A stretch of 64,000 bases of DNA from Brachynemurus nebulosus (GCA_035578155.1 JAPWDM010000008.1:18544842-18608841), one strand, 5' to 3'. Shown: positions 1 to 15,075, numbered from the stretch's first letter. Translations and numbers: made by a program. Notes: generated from the sequence alone by a model not told the origin.

Positions 1-1206
1 CGATAAAAATTGATGTTATACATTCACTAGTTGTGGAAAGACTGAATGTAGTGGTATAGCATCCCGCCAAAAGGCGTCGAACTATCTACAGATTTTTGTA
101 TTTAAACTAAATCCATTGATCCATGATATGAAAGCTTGGAAATTTACCACATATTGTTATTAAAATTTTTGTAAAACCGTCATTATAGTTAATTATAAAC
201 TTTTGGAGCAAACTTGCTAAGTAGGCTTGAGGCGAAATTACAAACCAAATGTTTCTCAACGTTGAATCAGACTTGAAAAATGCTGCACCATGTTTAGAGC
301 AAACTTATTAGACCACGCTTAGGTTCGTCCTGGTATCTCCGCTTAATAAAAAATTTTTAGTTCTGATTTTTACTTGTTCCTACTTTTTTGGCCGCTGATG
401 TACATCTACCTATAATCTATATATACATAAAATAATGAGTCACTTCCACATAATATGTACGTGGGTACAGGTTTTACAAACAAAACTTTCCATATAACGA
501 TATTTGAATACTGTTTTGATTCCATTGTTTGAGTTTTAGCAACCCCGGTTTTCAATACCTCAATGCTCGCAGTTACCCACACAGTGTTTAGAGGTAGAGG
601 TAGGTACCTTTGTTACCCGGGTAGTAGCATCAGTAAGCAGTCAGTGAATGAAGTATATATATGTATATGGTATATGAGATATTAACTGTTTAGTAAACTT
701 TTCCTACGAAGTATATTATATAATCTCTTAATAATAGATTTTTGTTTCGTAAAGTAAATATACTAATTTTCAAGTCAATTTGGGCTTTAAGTAATAGTCT
801 CGAATGTAAGAGATACATAATATAAAATATAAAAAGCACAATGATTTATTTTGGCTAGATAAAAGATGATAAGAAATTTTGTAAGGATTAAAATTGTTTA
901 GATATTATATCTTGATAGTTATTTTTTCACCAATTCTGATTTATTCTTAATGAATATTGTATATTTTCATTTTGAAAAGGTGTAGAAATTTCAGAGCAAA
1001 ATCCCAAACATTTTAGATTTTATAGCTGCTGAAATAAAACATCAAATGAACTTTTGAGTAACTATTGGAAATTTTTTTTTGGCTGTATAAGCAAAACTAA
1101 TTGTCCGTTTTCAATATTTTTTTTTTTTAAATATTTGGCATTATGGGAGATTAATTTACAAAAAAAAGGAAAGTTTTCTTCAGACTGAAAAAAATTCACA
1201 CCCTGT
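1..1206. other. AT-rich intergenic DNA, nothing recognised
   Basis: No open frame of note, no RNA gene and no repeat boundary that I could support. The stretch holds A/T homopolymers (around 1070-1130) and short TA runs only. Confidence 0.6.
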
Positions 1207-1345
1207 TAGAAATAAGTAGATAGCGGGGCACCATTGAAACTCATTTTCGGACAAAGGGTAATCTAATAATGAATTCCAATTGTAAATAGTTACCATTTGC
1301 CCGAAAATACAGTTCCGAAGGTGTTTCCGCCACTACTTATTTCTA
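1207..1345. repeat. 139-bp inverted-repeat MITE (fold-back)
   Basis: The left end reads TAGAAATAAGTAG and the right end CTACTTATTTCTA. Pairing continues inward with small mismatches (GCGGGGCACC against GGTGTTTCCGC, then TTTTCGGACAAAGGGTAA against TTACCATTTGCCCGAAAA). The arms meet near 1278, so the whole element can fold into one hairpin. No transposase remnant is present. The superfamily is unknown; a TA target is possible because each end begins or stops at TA. Confidence 0.7.
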
Positions 1346-2870
1346 TCAACTTATAAATTTTTCAAATTTAACAAAAATTTTCCACTCTTTCCAATATTAG
1401 CATGCCAATATTAGCATACCTCTTTCCAATATTAGCATTAGTTCTATTATTTTATTTAAAAAACAAAAATCATTAATATCGGGCCATTTTTTTGTTTTTA
1501 TAGCGAAAAATATGTGGAACCCCAATATTATATAATTACCCAAAGGTTTATCGAAGTAAATGAGAAATCTGTAGCTAAAATATGATGCATGATTTTACCA
1601 ACAAGAAATTATAATTGCAGAGTATGTGAAATATCTTTTCGACGACTTTCAAGGCGGTAGTTCTTCTAGTCGGTGAATTACAGTCGGTGAATTTTCCTGG
1701 AATCCACCAAAAAACAAAAATGTTATTTTATCACAATTTTGTTCACATTCCCCAATACAACTATACTATACGTGTATGTGTATCAGATACTCTGTTGGTA
1801 TCAAGACTGTGAAGGACGGCTAATATACGAGAAGGACCACCAACATCACTCTAATACTGATTTTAGTAATATTAATACACAACTTTGTATGCTTACATAT
1901 CTAAATAGAACTATTTTGAAGTATTTAAAAGAAATGCAGAGATATATTCAAACTAATTTTTTTTAAAACATATTCAGTCAACATATTATAGTAAATATAA
2001 TTCGGTTATGTTTTAAACAAAAATATTCAATGATTATTTCAAATTAATTTTTCAACTAAATCCAAACGAGTTCATTTTAATTGTTGACAATAAAAAGTTT
2101 TATGTCTAAAAATGAGAAAATGTGATAATAAAAAGAGATAAATAAATTCACTAGACTGTTTTAAAGTTTTAATAATTTTTTTTTCTAAAATAAATTAGGT
2201 ATTTTTGAAATAAAATAATTAACGACAATATAAGAATTTAAAATTTACTCGTTTTTATTAACTGACAAAAATAATTTTGCGTTCAAGTTGCGCAGAAGAA
2301 ACAAAAGCAAAATACGCAGGTGATCAGTATACGATAGGAATAGGTACAATTATTCTTTCCTAAGCAGTACCAAGAATACAATCAGTAAAATTTTTCCTTT
2401 AAAAATTATAAATTATGAGTTACGAACATGAAAATATCACATTATTTTTTCATTTTTTATTTTGACATTTAGTATGTGAATGTGATGGAAAAAGGCATGA
2501 TCGGATGGACAGATAGACTTATGTAGCGTACCCTATATAATTGAAAATATGAAATATTTACACTTCTGCATGTATAGGCTCATACGTATATTTATTTTAT
2601 AATTAATTTTGATCAAAAATTACCTTACTATTAATTTTCAGTTATGGATACGACGAATATAATGAATGAGTATTTAACGACTTAATAATATATACAAACT
2701 GAAAAAGAAAACTGAACAGATGTTATTATTAAAAGAAAATTTTAGGTAAGTGGAAATAGTTGTGTTAATAACAGCTTTTTGTAATTCAAGGTACCATAAA
2801 TAAAGTCACCCAAATAAATAAAAATCGGTCAAGAGTGAAACGGGCTTGTACAGTTAGACTTCCATACAGT
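1346..2870. other. AT-rich intergenic DNA with a short tandem repeat
   Basis: The only structure seen is a short direct repeat of CCAATATTAGCAT, three times between about 1392 and 1440. The 75-codon open frame at 1739-1966 has no recognisable motif and AT-driven composition, so I do not call it a gene. Confidence 0.5.
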
Positions 2871-3540
2871 GACCAATCAATAGACCAAACTAAACTACAC
2901 TAGCGGAAATAATTAAAGGATCAAAAAAAAAATTCCAAATTTTTAGCGATTTTTCGAATGGCTGTATCTTCGTGAAAAATGGTCGTATCGGAGTCATAAG
3001 CAAAGCAATTTAAAGCTAGAAGTTTCTAGTTTTCAGATCTTGCGATAAAAAAAATTTCAATGCAACGTGTATCGCTCAATTTTAATAAGTACACTGAAAA
3101 AAAAATTTCCGAAATTTTTTCGGTTCCTTTTTTTGGTCCACGGACTTGGCAAAAAATTTTCCGACTTAACCACCATATGGACCAGATAACTTGTTCATTC
3201 AGCTTTAATTTGCTTTTTTTTAGACCTTTATACGACTACTTCTCCCTGAGATATCGGACTTTGAATGGAAAAGGATCGTTTCACTGTTGACCATCCATAT
3301 CTCAACGACCAATGATCACACAGAAAATTTTTTCAGCTTTTTTCACATTTTTATCAACAACAGTATTTACATTTTTAAAAAAAAGAAAATTTCTTAAAAA
3401 ATTTTCAAAAAAAATTTTTTTTCTAAAATTTTTCAAGAAAATTTTTGAAATATTTTTTCGAAAAATTCGTAAAAAAAAATTTGTTTGAAAATGATCTAAC
3501 GGTTCGAAACAATATTGTCACAGTTTCAAAAATAAAAGTG
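2871..3540. repeat. Dispersed-repeat-like stretch with an orphan TIR end
   Basis: TA followed by CACTGAAAAAAAAATTTCC starts at 3090. This is the same terminus type (TA, CAC, A-run) seen at both ends of the elements at 6771, 41350 and 52189. I found no matching right end downstream, so it may be a solo end or a truncated copy. The preceding phrase on untargeted sensory-style wording, 'ggctgtatcttcgtgaaaaa', looks like repeat DNA rather than coding DNA. Family unknown. Confidence 0.3.
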
Positions 3541-3732
3541 GTATTTTGCAAAGTAAAATATTTGTTTATTATTTACAAATATGGAATACCATAAAATAAC
3601 TCTCAAATCTATTAATATTAATGAAGTTATTTCTGAAAGAAACCTGTGATAACAAAAATTATTATTTATAGAATGATTGTTTTTCAATTTAAATTTACCT
3701 CCAATTTAATGTTTGCTTACTTAATTAAAGAG

Positions 3733-6768
<3,036 letters not shown>

Positions 6769-6770
6769 TA

Positions 6771-7845
6771 CAATGAGAAATAGATACGGTAATTTTTACG
6801 GAAATTTCTAGTAAAAAATTACGGATCTCTCTGGTAATCCGGGCATAAGTGACAGGCAAAGGAGAAAATACGATGAGTATAGTAAAAATTACTCTATGGC
6901 TCCGTAAAATTTAACTGCACAGTAAAAATTACACTGTGACTCCGTAAAAATTTCGGCGCTGTACAGGAAAAATTCTACTCTCTTACCGTATTATTTATAA
7001 GGTTTTTTTTTATTTATTAATAAATAATTGAATTAAGATAGTTTAAAAAGATATTGATAGAAGGGTAAGGATTAAAATCAAATTATTAATATTGAAAGAA
7101 TGTTCTGTGGTTTTTTATTATTTGTAGAAAAACATATTTCAATAAACATCAATACATATAAAAATCTTAATTGTTATATCTTAATTATTAGTTTTTTATC
7201 AATAATAAAATAATGCGATTTTTATGAAACACAAATAACAATTCTTTGTTTTAAATGTAAAGTCCATTAAATAGTTTATTATAACAAAAAACAGAAAAAA
7301 AATGATAACACTCATGGTACATATCACATACAAGGCACACACAACAATAAGTTAGTTGTCTGTTTGCAATAGAACCCGTATTCAAAATGACCTTGGTTTG
7401 GTGCGGACAGTTACGCGTGCCAGAGCAGTTAGGTATGTGCTTGTCCTCTAGCGTTACGTTGATGCGATGCTTGTGTGAGAGAGATGCCGAAAGACAGGTT
7501 TCAAGGAGAAAATAGAGATAACAAATAGCGTCTACCCTGTAGCTTAGTAAAAATTACAATGTGGCTCCGTAAAAATTATTCTGTGTCTAGTATAATTCAA
7601 CAAAAATTAAGTAAATTTTCCTGGTATCCACTTGAAATTTTACTAGCCCATCGAATTTTACGGAGCAGTATAGGAAAAATTCTTAAGCTGTACAGGAAAA
7701 ATTTTCAAATGAATCGTAAAAAATAATGTTTGAAAGGCATTATTATTTTTTTTTTTTTTTTTTTGCTTGATAATTTGCTACCGACTGGTCACTTGAGCCT
7801 GGTTTACCGGAGGCAGTGATTTTTTACTGTAATTTTTTCTCAGTG
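6771..7845. mobile_element. 1.08-kb TIR element, TA target, GTAAAAATTAC-type arrays
   Basis: The left end is TA (6769-6770) then CAATGAGAAATAG; the right end is TTTTTTCTCAGTG then TA (7846-7847). The TIRs are therefore CA(M)TGAGAAA-like with a TA duplication. Both subterminal regions carry repeated AGTAAAAATTAC and CTCCGTAAAAATT words (6880-6975 and 7540-7720), many more than chance would give. Such arrays are typical of transposase-binding regions, which is inference here. The interior has no transposase-like frame, so this is a non-autonomous element. Superfamily not assigned. Confidence 0.65.
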
Positions 7846-7861
7846 TAGTGTTATATCACTG

Positions 7862-8095
7862 CGAACCCGAAACATGGTTTTTTGGACATTTTTCGTGAAA
7901 CGAATTCGCTTTTTACCAAAATTTTCTCAAATTCAAAAGCTTTTGCGACATTTTTTTACACAATTTTTGCTTTTGCTTTTGAACAATTATTCTATGTAAA
8001 CTGCTTTTCGAGAAAATCTAATTTTTATAAACGGAAATTCGCTATGTTATGCAAGATGTTATCGACCTCGACAAAACAAAAATATATTGTTTAAA
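7862..8095 (+). repeat. Dispersed repeat family R1, copy 1
   Basis: Resembles 35200-35430 and, more weakly, 40555-40760. The shared track runs from a TTTTTACC-like region through GAACNATTNTTCTATGT to ATTCGYTATGTTATGCARGATG. The 70-codon open frame that spans it is rich in Phe, Lys and Asn and is likely a by-product of the repeat. No terminal structure or target duplication was found, so the class is unknown. Confidence 0.45.
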
Positions 8096-8308
8096 TATGA
8101 GCACGTTCGGTCAAGTCATTCAGGAGTTAACGATCACTAACAGACGCGCCAACGATTATATAGGTACGTTATAAGAAGTTATACTGGATATTTTTCAAAA
8201 CTATCTAGTCAAAATCTTGGGTAAATCTCTCAAGTATCTTATATTTTAGTCAGAGTCTAGTTTTTTTTTTGGTCTTATTAATTTGCGCCTTGGTATTGAT
8301 CCTGCCAG

Positions 8309-8493
8309 CAGGGCCGGGGCAGGGTTTAAAAATGGCGCCCCTGTATTTCTTTTTCCGTCCCGAAAGGCAAGTGTCGTGCAAAAAAAAACGCCACATACCT
8401 AATTTGGGCGCCCTCTTAAATTATTATTAGACGCCCTTGAAGACCTACCGCCCGGGGCACGTACTCCGGCTGCCCCCCTTAGATCCGGCCCTG
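8309..8493. mobile_element. 185-bp hAT-like MITE
   Basis: The ends are CAGGGCCGGGGCAGGG and (right, reversed) CAGGGCCGGATCTAAGGG; CAGGGCCGG is a well-known hAT-type terminus. The flanking 8-mers CCTGCCAG (8301-8308) and CCGGCAAG (8494-8501) match at 6 of 8 positions, as expected for an old 8-bp hAT duplication. The interior is GC-rich relative to its surroundings and non-coding. Confidence 0.8.
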
Positions 8494-9199
8494 CCGGCAA
8501 GCTTGCTTATCAGTCTTGGTTTTAATTCTAGTTTTCGTTCTACAAAAACATGTCAGTTCGCGACAAAACTGCGGGACCAAACTTAATACAAAATACATCA
8601 GTTTAGTATCATTGAGATATCTTGATTTGAATCATTCTGTATATCACATATAATTTATGTATTATATATACAGCCATATATATTTTGTATGTAATCGCAC
8701 AGACAACAAAGGTCATTGTTGGTATCATCATCCACACAAACTGGCTTTGATCATGGATCCATGTTATTAGGTGATAATGGTCACTATATACAGGGTTAGC
8801 TCTTTAGCTCTTTAGCTTCACACAGTCACCAATAATATGTTATGTCTTGATGGTTTGTGCTGAGATCTATGTATACACGGAACACCATGACCGTAATATA
8901 ACAATCCCGTACCTTTTGATTGATATTCATGAATTTAAATTGAATGTAAAGTAGGCTGTTTGTAGACGGCACTTTACCAAAAGTAAACCATGGTATTGAT
9001 ACTAGAAACCATGCGAATTAGCTGATGACGTCTCTGTCCTACTACGACATCAGTACCATGACTATGGCGTAGGCCTGGGTAATATTATTTTCAATTTTGA
9101 TCAATTTAAAATTATATAAATATTTTGGAATAATGTAACACAAGTCGCAATTATGAATGAACGTGCGAAGTCAATAACAATAATGTGGAAAACAAATAA

Positions 9200-9328
9200 G
9201 CAGTTTAATTAAAAATCATGTAGTAATCGAAAAATTGTCAAACTACATCGGCTGATAACCGGTCAAGTGCTTTTACCATTAAGCTACCTGATCTTAGCTA
9301 TTCGAGTGACTCTCGAACAAGAAACAAG
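9200..9328 (-). repeat. tRNA-derived SINE (family A), copy lacking the B box
   Basis: On the minus strand it shows an A-box-like TAGCTTAATGGTAAAAGCAC, then the family tail TGTAGTTTGACAATTTTTCG and TGATTTTTAATT. The other three copies (13990, 28075, 59752) have a B box between these parts. Here about 25 bases including the B box are missing. It is therefore a dead copy with respect to internal Pol III promotion. Assignment rests on the shared tail and order of parts. Confidence 0.6.
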
Positions 9329-9434
9329 GTAAAGTATGTCTCAGTTTAATGATTATCGTTTGAAGTATTTATAATATAAATGTTTTTTTTGCCATTTTTA
9401 AGAATAATTTATGGCAAATTAAATTACTGATTAA

Positions 9435-10091
9435 GGTACCATCACAGTGTGATTGGTCAATTTTTGCGATTTTTTTTCGGGTGGATAAGATAGGGGAATG
9501 GGGATGAATTTTTTTCGAAGATACAAAAATTTTTTTTTATTCATTTTTATTTATTTTTTATTTTTTTATTTTATAGTTATTATAATTTTTTTAAAAAAGT
9601 ATCTTTGCGGCCCCAGTTTTCATCCGAAAAAAAATCAAATAGATTATCAATCTGTAGGTAAGCCGCTATGTAGCTTGGGAGCTTTTTTCTTCTTGAAATT
9701 TAAAAAAATGGCGGCGGTTTGAATAAAGAATACAAAATTTTTTATAGTTTTTCGTGTGGAAAAATAAGAAGAATTCAAAAAAAAAGCTCCCATAGGTACA
9801 TAGCGGCTTCCCTACAGATTGATAATCCATTTAATTTTATCTTTTTTTCGGATGAAAACTGCGGCCGCAATCGTACCGATTTCCGCCCTTTTTTAAAGAC
9901 ACTTTTTTTTTCAAAAAATTATAATAGTTATAAAAAATAAATAAAAATGAATAAAAAAAATATTTTTGTATTGTTAAAGTGGTATTAATCGTAAAAAAAA
10001 AATTCATCCCCATTCTCCCATCCTATCCTATCCATCCGAAAGGAATTGCGAAAATTGACTATTTTTCGACCAATCACACATTGATGGTACC
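9435..10091. mobile_element. 657-bp fold-back MITE in TTAA (family F, copy 1)
   Basis: GGTACCATCACAGTGTGATT at the left is mirrored by AATCACACATTGATGGTACC at the right. Both ends are flanked by TTAA (9431-9434, 10092-10095). The arms stay inverted far inward: GGATAAG/CATCCTATCC, GGGGATGAATTTTTT, CGGCCGCAG, AGATTATCAATCTGTAGG, GCTCCCATAGG. Almost the whole element can pair with itself. TTAA targets are typical of piggyBac and Kolobok elements, but the GGTACC start is not a usual piggyBac end, so I leave the superfamily open. A second copy lies at 55871-56511. Confidence 0.8.
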
Positions 10092-10095
10092 TTAA

Positions 10096-11200
10096 AACCT
10101 TGTTTTTTGTTAAAATTAGTACCTGAAGCGAAAAATTTGAAAAAATTTCCATAGAATTCGATAAACTATTTTTAAATAGCTGAATCATTCGAAAAGTTCC
10201 TCAAAATAGCGGCCAAAAAAGGTTACAAGGAGTGTTGTTTTTTTTTTGTTTTCTTTATATTTATTAATTTTATACAAAAATAAAAAAAATTCAAACGAAA
10301 ATTATAAAACTATTTCGTATCAATAGGATGAGACCAGTTTAATGGAAATTAGTAAAAAAACAAATTAATTATTGTAAAAAACCGCAAAAAATTGCGATTT
10401 TTTTAATTACCTATTTCTTAGAGGAAAAGAATATCCATTTATGAAGCAAGTAAAATTGGAAAGTTTTTGAAAATTTGCAAAATACTGGGTAATTTTTGCA
10501 AAAATCAGTCTTCTCGAATAAAAGTTTTCGTAGAATTCAATTTAACCAAGTTCTGGACCATGTGGAGGTACATTTATGAACTTAAAATTTTCTTAAAAAC
10601 TTGTACTAACATATGCAATAAATGCGTAAGTTAAGTATAGTTCAAAGGATTCAAAAGAAATGATGGAAAGGTTCAAAAAATTTTTTTTCTTGAATTTAGT
10701 AAACTTCGATTATATCTTTAGGAATCATTAAGTTAGAGCCATAAATAAGTTCAAAATATTACTAATGATTATCCAGCCTCAGTTTTCGGAATAAAGTTAA
10801 TTTCGATAGCTAAATGAAAAACCTTGTCCATGTCAATTTTACTCTTAAGAGCTTCACAGTAATACTGGCACTGTTACTCTCGCCATATGTTGCCATCGTT
10901 ATAGAAGTATTCATTTCCAAAAAAAAAAAAGAAAATTTAGACGTAAAATCAATAATGATTAGCTAGAGTGGGCATCCAATGGTACGACTCCGATTTTACG
11001 TAGTGACGTCAGCGACTTAGTGGGGTTCTCCTCTCACAGATATGTTCGTTTATCTGTGTTGGTGAAAATTTATGTACCAAGCCAGAGTCAGGGTCGTAGG
11101 TAATATTGTATGAGGGTCTCGTAGTCTAAAAATTTTAAAATTTTATTGCATACATAAGTATATGTACATGTTCTGCATACGTAATATGCCAAATGCAAAT
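10096..11200. other. Intergenic DNA, little structure
   Basis: No TIR pair or coding frame found. A palindromic TGACGTCA (CRE-type) octamer occurs at about 11003-11010, but with no gene nearby there is no reason to call it functional. Confidence 0.5.
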
Positions 11201-11204
11201 GCAA

Positions 11205-11815
11205 AATAAAATTCTAGAATACTCTAACCGTTAACTGGCAGATATATCAAAAAACAGACTTCACTATTGAATTGATCACTAAAAATGAGACTAAGCAAGC
11301 AGTTCAGTTTAACAAAAATTCTAGAATGTTATATTTGTCAACTAGCAAAGATATTGAAAAATCAATTGCACCATTTAATTGATCGTTGAAAACGAGGTCA
11401 AATAGCATATTTTGATAAATATTCCGGAATATTCTATTCGTCGACTAGCAAAGATATCAAAAAACAGATGTCGCCATTGAAGTGGTCACCAAAAAAGAAA
11501 CCAAATAGCACATTTTGGCAAATGTTCTAGGATATTCTATTTGCCAATTAGTAAAGATATTGAAAAATGGATTGCACCATTTAATTGTCTAACCAAAAAT
11601 AAACATATATAAACTAAATGTCCCATTCTGACAAACATTCTAGCATGATCTAAGTATACGTCAACCAGAATAGCATATTCTAGAACATTTATCAAAATGT
11701 AATATTTCCTCTTTTTTTGGATGACCAATTAAATGGTGCAACCGATTTTTCGATATCTTTATTAGTTGGCGAATAGAACATTGGCGAATAGAACATTCTA
11801 GAATTTTTGTCAAAT
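11205..11815. repeat. ~105-bp tandem array with HSE-like words
   Basis: Five diverged units start with a TTCTAGAAT-like word at about 11212, 11319, 11422, 11525 and 11638, a spacing of 103-113. Each continues with a version of CTATTYGYCRACTAGCAAAG, then ATATTGAAAAA, then TGCACCATTTAATTG. A sixth unit is inverted (about 11725-11815), including GAACATTCTAGAA. Several words fit the heat-shock-element pattern TTCnnGAAnnTTC, best at 11422-11434. The 63-codon minus-strand frame here is not considered a gene. No flanking TIR was found. Confidence 0.75.
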
Positions 11816-12878
11816 TACGCTGCATCCACTGTTTGGCGTCTTTTACGCTGATGAATTCGATGGTGAAGTTGGTTTCTACATCTTTGCCAGTTTTCTAAAA
11901 GTTGCCACTTATATCCATTACTATAACATTGGATTCTGTTTATCTATACAACCGAATTTTAAATGTAAATTGTCTCTTAAAGTGGTATTTTTGTTTTAAA
12001 TAAATCTTATTTACCAACCCCCCACATAAAAGTTTGCCGACAGTCCTGATCTTCCGATTTTACGTACTTTCCCTTAAATTTGCACCGACCACTACGTACC
12101 ATTGGGTTTCTGGTGTATATTAAATAAAATTTGAAAAGTGTTTTGCCATTATCGATACAGTCAGTCAGTAGGTACAGTAGACATCCGTGCACAGCAGTAT
12201 TATAATTATAGTATATCATAATATTGATATACTACTATAATATCAGATGTTATAATAAAAATCTGGTTTGTTCATATTGTCTTTATAAATGGTTTGTTAG
12301 TTCGTTAATATTTGATTGTATCATAAAACTGGTTTCCAGTCTGTCTGACGTTCACCACATCCACCAGTCAGTTTTGGTAATATATATATCTATAATCTCT
12401 TTATAGGTCCATCCAGACACATTGTCGGTGATAATTTATTTATGAAAATGGATAATATACTTAAATTTTAATATCATTTCGACCAATCGAAACAGTCACA
12501 GCAGCAACATTCAGTTAGTGTGTGAATGAACGAACGAACAAACCTAGTAGAGTAGTACCACAACGAAACACGACCAGTTCGTATGTTTCTATCTTTCATT
12601 CTCACTTGACGCTGTAACGTTTCTATCTTCTTTTAATCCTTAATATCATTTTCGTGTAGTTTTCATTTTCGCAACGATGCAAAATTGGTTAATAATTCTA
12701 TTTGTGAAATAATTAGTAATAAATTTCGCTGTCAATTTTACGTCTTGCATTTAGTAGTTCTAATTAACGTAAATATTTTATAGTGGGAAAAAGTATAAGT
12801 TATATACTCTTTCGTTTTACATATGAGGGACATCTACTCAGAAAAATGTCACATAAGTATCACCATTAGTATAGTTAA
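11816..12878. other. AT-rich intergenic DNA, nothing recognised
   Basis: Short frames of 60-70 codons at 12007-12406 overlap on opposite strands and have no motif. There is no TIR pair, SINE or RNA gene. Confidence 0.5.
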
Positions 12879-13261
12879 GGCACGATGACACTGAGTGAGT
12901 TTACAAGCAACAAGCCGACGAGTTTAGAAGCTGGCGAGTCAGCTAGTGCGATAGTAATGATGACACACAAAACTTTTCACTCGCTCAGAAGCCAACTAGC
13001 TAATGAGTTTTAAACCACGTATTGTAAATATCCTATTATTTGTTTAACTTTTTTGAGTATTCTAATGTAAAAAATAAAGTGGAAAAAAATAAAATTGTGG
13101 ATATTTTTTATTTTTAATACCATGGCTTTCAACTTTTGTTGCAGCTTCTTTACAAGTTGCTACATAGTTGGCTAGTGAACATGATAACACTGAGCGAGTT
13201 TACTAGCAGTTTGTAAACTCACCGGCTAACAGCAAGTAAACTCGCTCAATGTCATCGAGGT
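12879..13261. mobile_element. 383-bp MITE in TTAA with GAGYGAGTTTAC motifs
   Basis: The left end GGCACGATGACA and the right end (reversed) ACCTCGATGACA are flanked by TTAA at 12875-12878 and 13262-13265. The word GAG(T/C)GAGTTTAC and its complement GTAAACTCGCTC recur near both ends, along with GTTGGCTAGTG-type words, giving a subterminal array. Non-coding. A piggyBac- or Kolobok-type mobilising enzyme would fit the TTAA target, which is inference. Confidence 0.7.
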
Positions 13262-13694
13262 TTAAGCAACAAATATGGTTATTTTTTGGGGGTATCTAAA
13301 AGTTTTTGCATTTATTTTTTTATGTTAAAAAGAAAGTTGATTGATCAAATTAAATTACAATATTTTTATAATAGAGTAGCAACTTAACCCTAATTTTTAA
13401 CAAAAAGCGACAACGAACGTTCTAGTGGCTGATTTTTCTTTTAATCGATTCAAAATTTAAATAAAAAGGAATAAAGTTTCGATACTTTTTTTTTATCAAA
13501 TGCCGGCGTCACTGTGAAAAGTTGTTTTAACATTTAAACATTATAACATTTTTTTAGAGAGAGAAAAAACTATTGACAAATATGATATTTTAAAATGAAT
13601 ACGTACACTAAAATCAAACATTTGTAAGAATACTTGTCAAATTATTTATTTTTAAAGTTAAGTTCCTAGCCTATTCATTCAAAAATTCATTCAG

Positions 13695-13902
13695 TTTCTT
13701 CATATTGTATTGAAACATTCGTAACTACATTGTCTATTACTGTGTTGCTCCTACTGATCCCCCACTTTAATCCAAAATTCCTAATCGTTGACTGGCTATG
13801 CATGTGTGCGTCATCGGGATCTAGCATTACGCCAAATTCCTACGGTATGGCTTTCAAGAAAAACCTGAACTACAGACTTCTGGGTTCTGCTTTACTTTTT
13901 AA
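13695..13902 (+). CDS. Possible isolated exon (uncertain)
   Basis: A frame of about 70 codons is open from a plausible acceptor (ATTCATTCAG, ending 13694) to a plausible donor (TTTTTAAG then GTACGG, about 13902). Its base and codon use is less AT-driven than its surroundings. The encoded peptide starts hydrophobic, has two close cysteines, and contains SYGMAFKKNLNYRLLGSALL. This weakly resembles the YG-x-A-x-x-K ... R ... A-[IL]-L segment of ionotropic glutamate receptor ligand-binding domains; that likeness is by eye only. No partner exon was found in the window. It may be a real exon, a pseudogene piece or chance. I do not assign a name. Confidence 0.25.
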
Positions 13903-13989
13903 GGTACGGAACCATTAAAGACTAAATGTTAAAAAAAACACCTCTACCGTGGCAAAAATTCAACTAAAAAGGTAAATTAAAAGTTACAT

Positions 13990-14107
13990 AGAGATTGAAA
14001 AATTATCAAACTGTATCAACTGGGACCCGAATCCAGCATTCTTAATTACTAGCCAAGTGCCTCGCCACAAAATTACCGATGTCTGTTTGAGAACCACTCC
14101 GAGAAAA
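13990..14107 (-). repeat. tRNA-derived SINE (family A), minus strand
   Basis: Read on the minus strand: A-box region TGGCGAGGCACTTGGCTAG (about 14054-14072), B-box-like GGATTCGGGTCCC (14022-14034), then the shared tail CAGTTTGATAATTTTTCAAT. Order and tail match the copies at 28075 and 59752. SINEs of this build are transcribed by Pol III and moved by a LINE partner; no LINE coding sequence is visible in the window. Confidence 0.8.
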
Positions 14108-14135
14108 CCGAAAAATGAAAATATTTTGTAGCCAG

Positions 14136-14138
<3 letters not shown>

Positions 14139-14199
<61 letters not shown>
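14139..14199. repeat. (TA)n microsatellite
   Basis: About 30 uninterrupted TA units, starting roughly 30 bases past the 5' end of the minus-strand SINE. Confidence 0.95.
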
Positions 14200-14202
<3 letters not shown>

Positions 14203-14894
14203 ATCTTTAGTCCGTCCAATTTAACCAAAACATGTTCACCATTCATTTACCCTCAAAATAGATCCTTTAGTACATCTCCTTGAAATTGAAAACGTAAAAG
14301 ATTTTAAACGTCTAAGCTTTAATAATATGCAAAAAAGTTAATAAGTTTTTTGACTAGAATACCGTCTTAATGAGAATTCGCTAATAGTATCTATATTAAT
14401 GAAAAAATTGTGTATAAAAATGTGACACCCTTTTATAATGGTAATGTAATAATTGAAATAGTTCTTAGAATTTTTTTTTATTAAAATATTATTTAAATTT
14501 TATTATGTCACTACAAAAAATGAATTATATTTCAATTTATGATTAAAAATAACATCGAAAAACCGCAAAATTACCTAGAAATTTTCACCAAAAATATTTA
14601 ATTACGAATACATATCAAAAATTAAAAAAAAAAAATATTGGTGAAAAATATATTGTTGAGGTATTTAAATATCAATTTTATAATATTAATTATTAGAATA
14701 ATTTTAAAAATTTTATAATACACTAACGATCATAATTCACTCTTTTTTTCAAAATCAAATTTTACAGATTTTTTGAAAAAGATAAACAGATGGGTATGTA
14801 TAACCCGACATTTTTTTGTAGAACATATTGTATGATTCACAATTTTCTCTTATATTATTTGATTGCATTTTTTATGGTTTAATTAATGCTGCTA

Positions 14895-15075
14895 CCACAC
14901 AGCAAAAAAAAAACCGTTAAAATTACCCTGAAAATCATTGGTTACAGCTTTACTATTATATTAATGTAAAATTTTTAGGTAAATTTCCACCGAAATTTTA
15001 CCATGTAAATTTACATCAAACATGGTAAAATTTCTAAGTAAAATTCTTAGTAGGTTTTGGTAAAATTCACATACA
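14895..15075. repeat. TIR-like left end with GGTAAAATTT motif array
   Basis: TA (14893-14894) is followed by CCACACAGCAAAAAAAAAAC and then a cluster of GGTAAATTT/AAATTTTACC words, including ACCATGTAAATTTACAT and CATGGTAAAATTT. The layout copies that of the ends at 6771, 41350 and 52189. A candidate matching right end lies at 20830-21132, which would make one 6.2-kb element, but the TIR identity is limited. Confidence 0.4.

Noticed and set aside
9435..10091. piggyBac assignment for the TTAA fold-back family
   Set aside because: TTAA fits, but the GGTACC ends are not typical of piggyBac and no transposase remnant is present.
11003..11010. CRE site TGACGTCA as a promoter element
   Set aside because: A single octamer without a nearby gene; expected by chance in 64 kb at this rate is low but not decisive.
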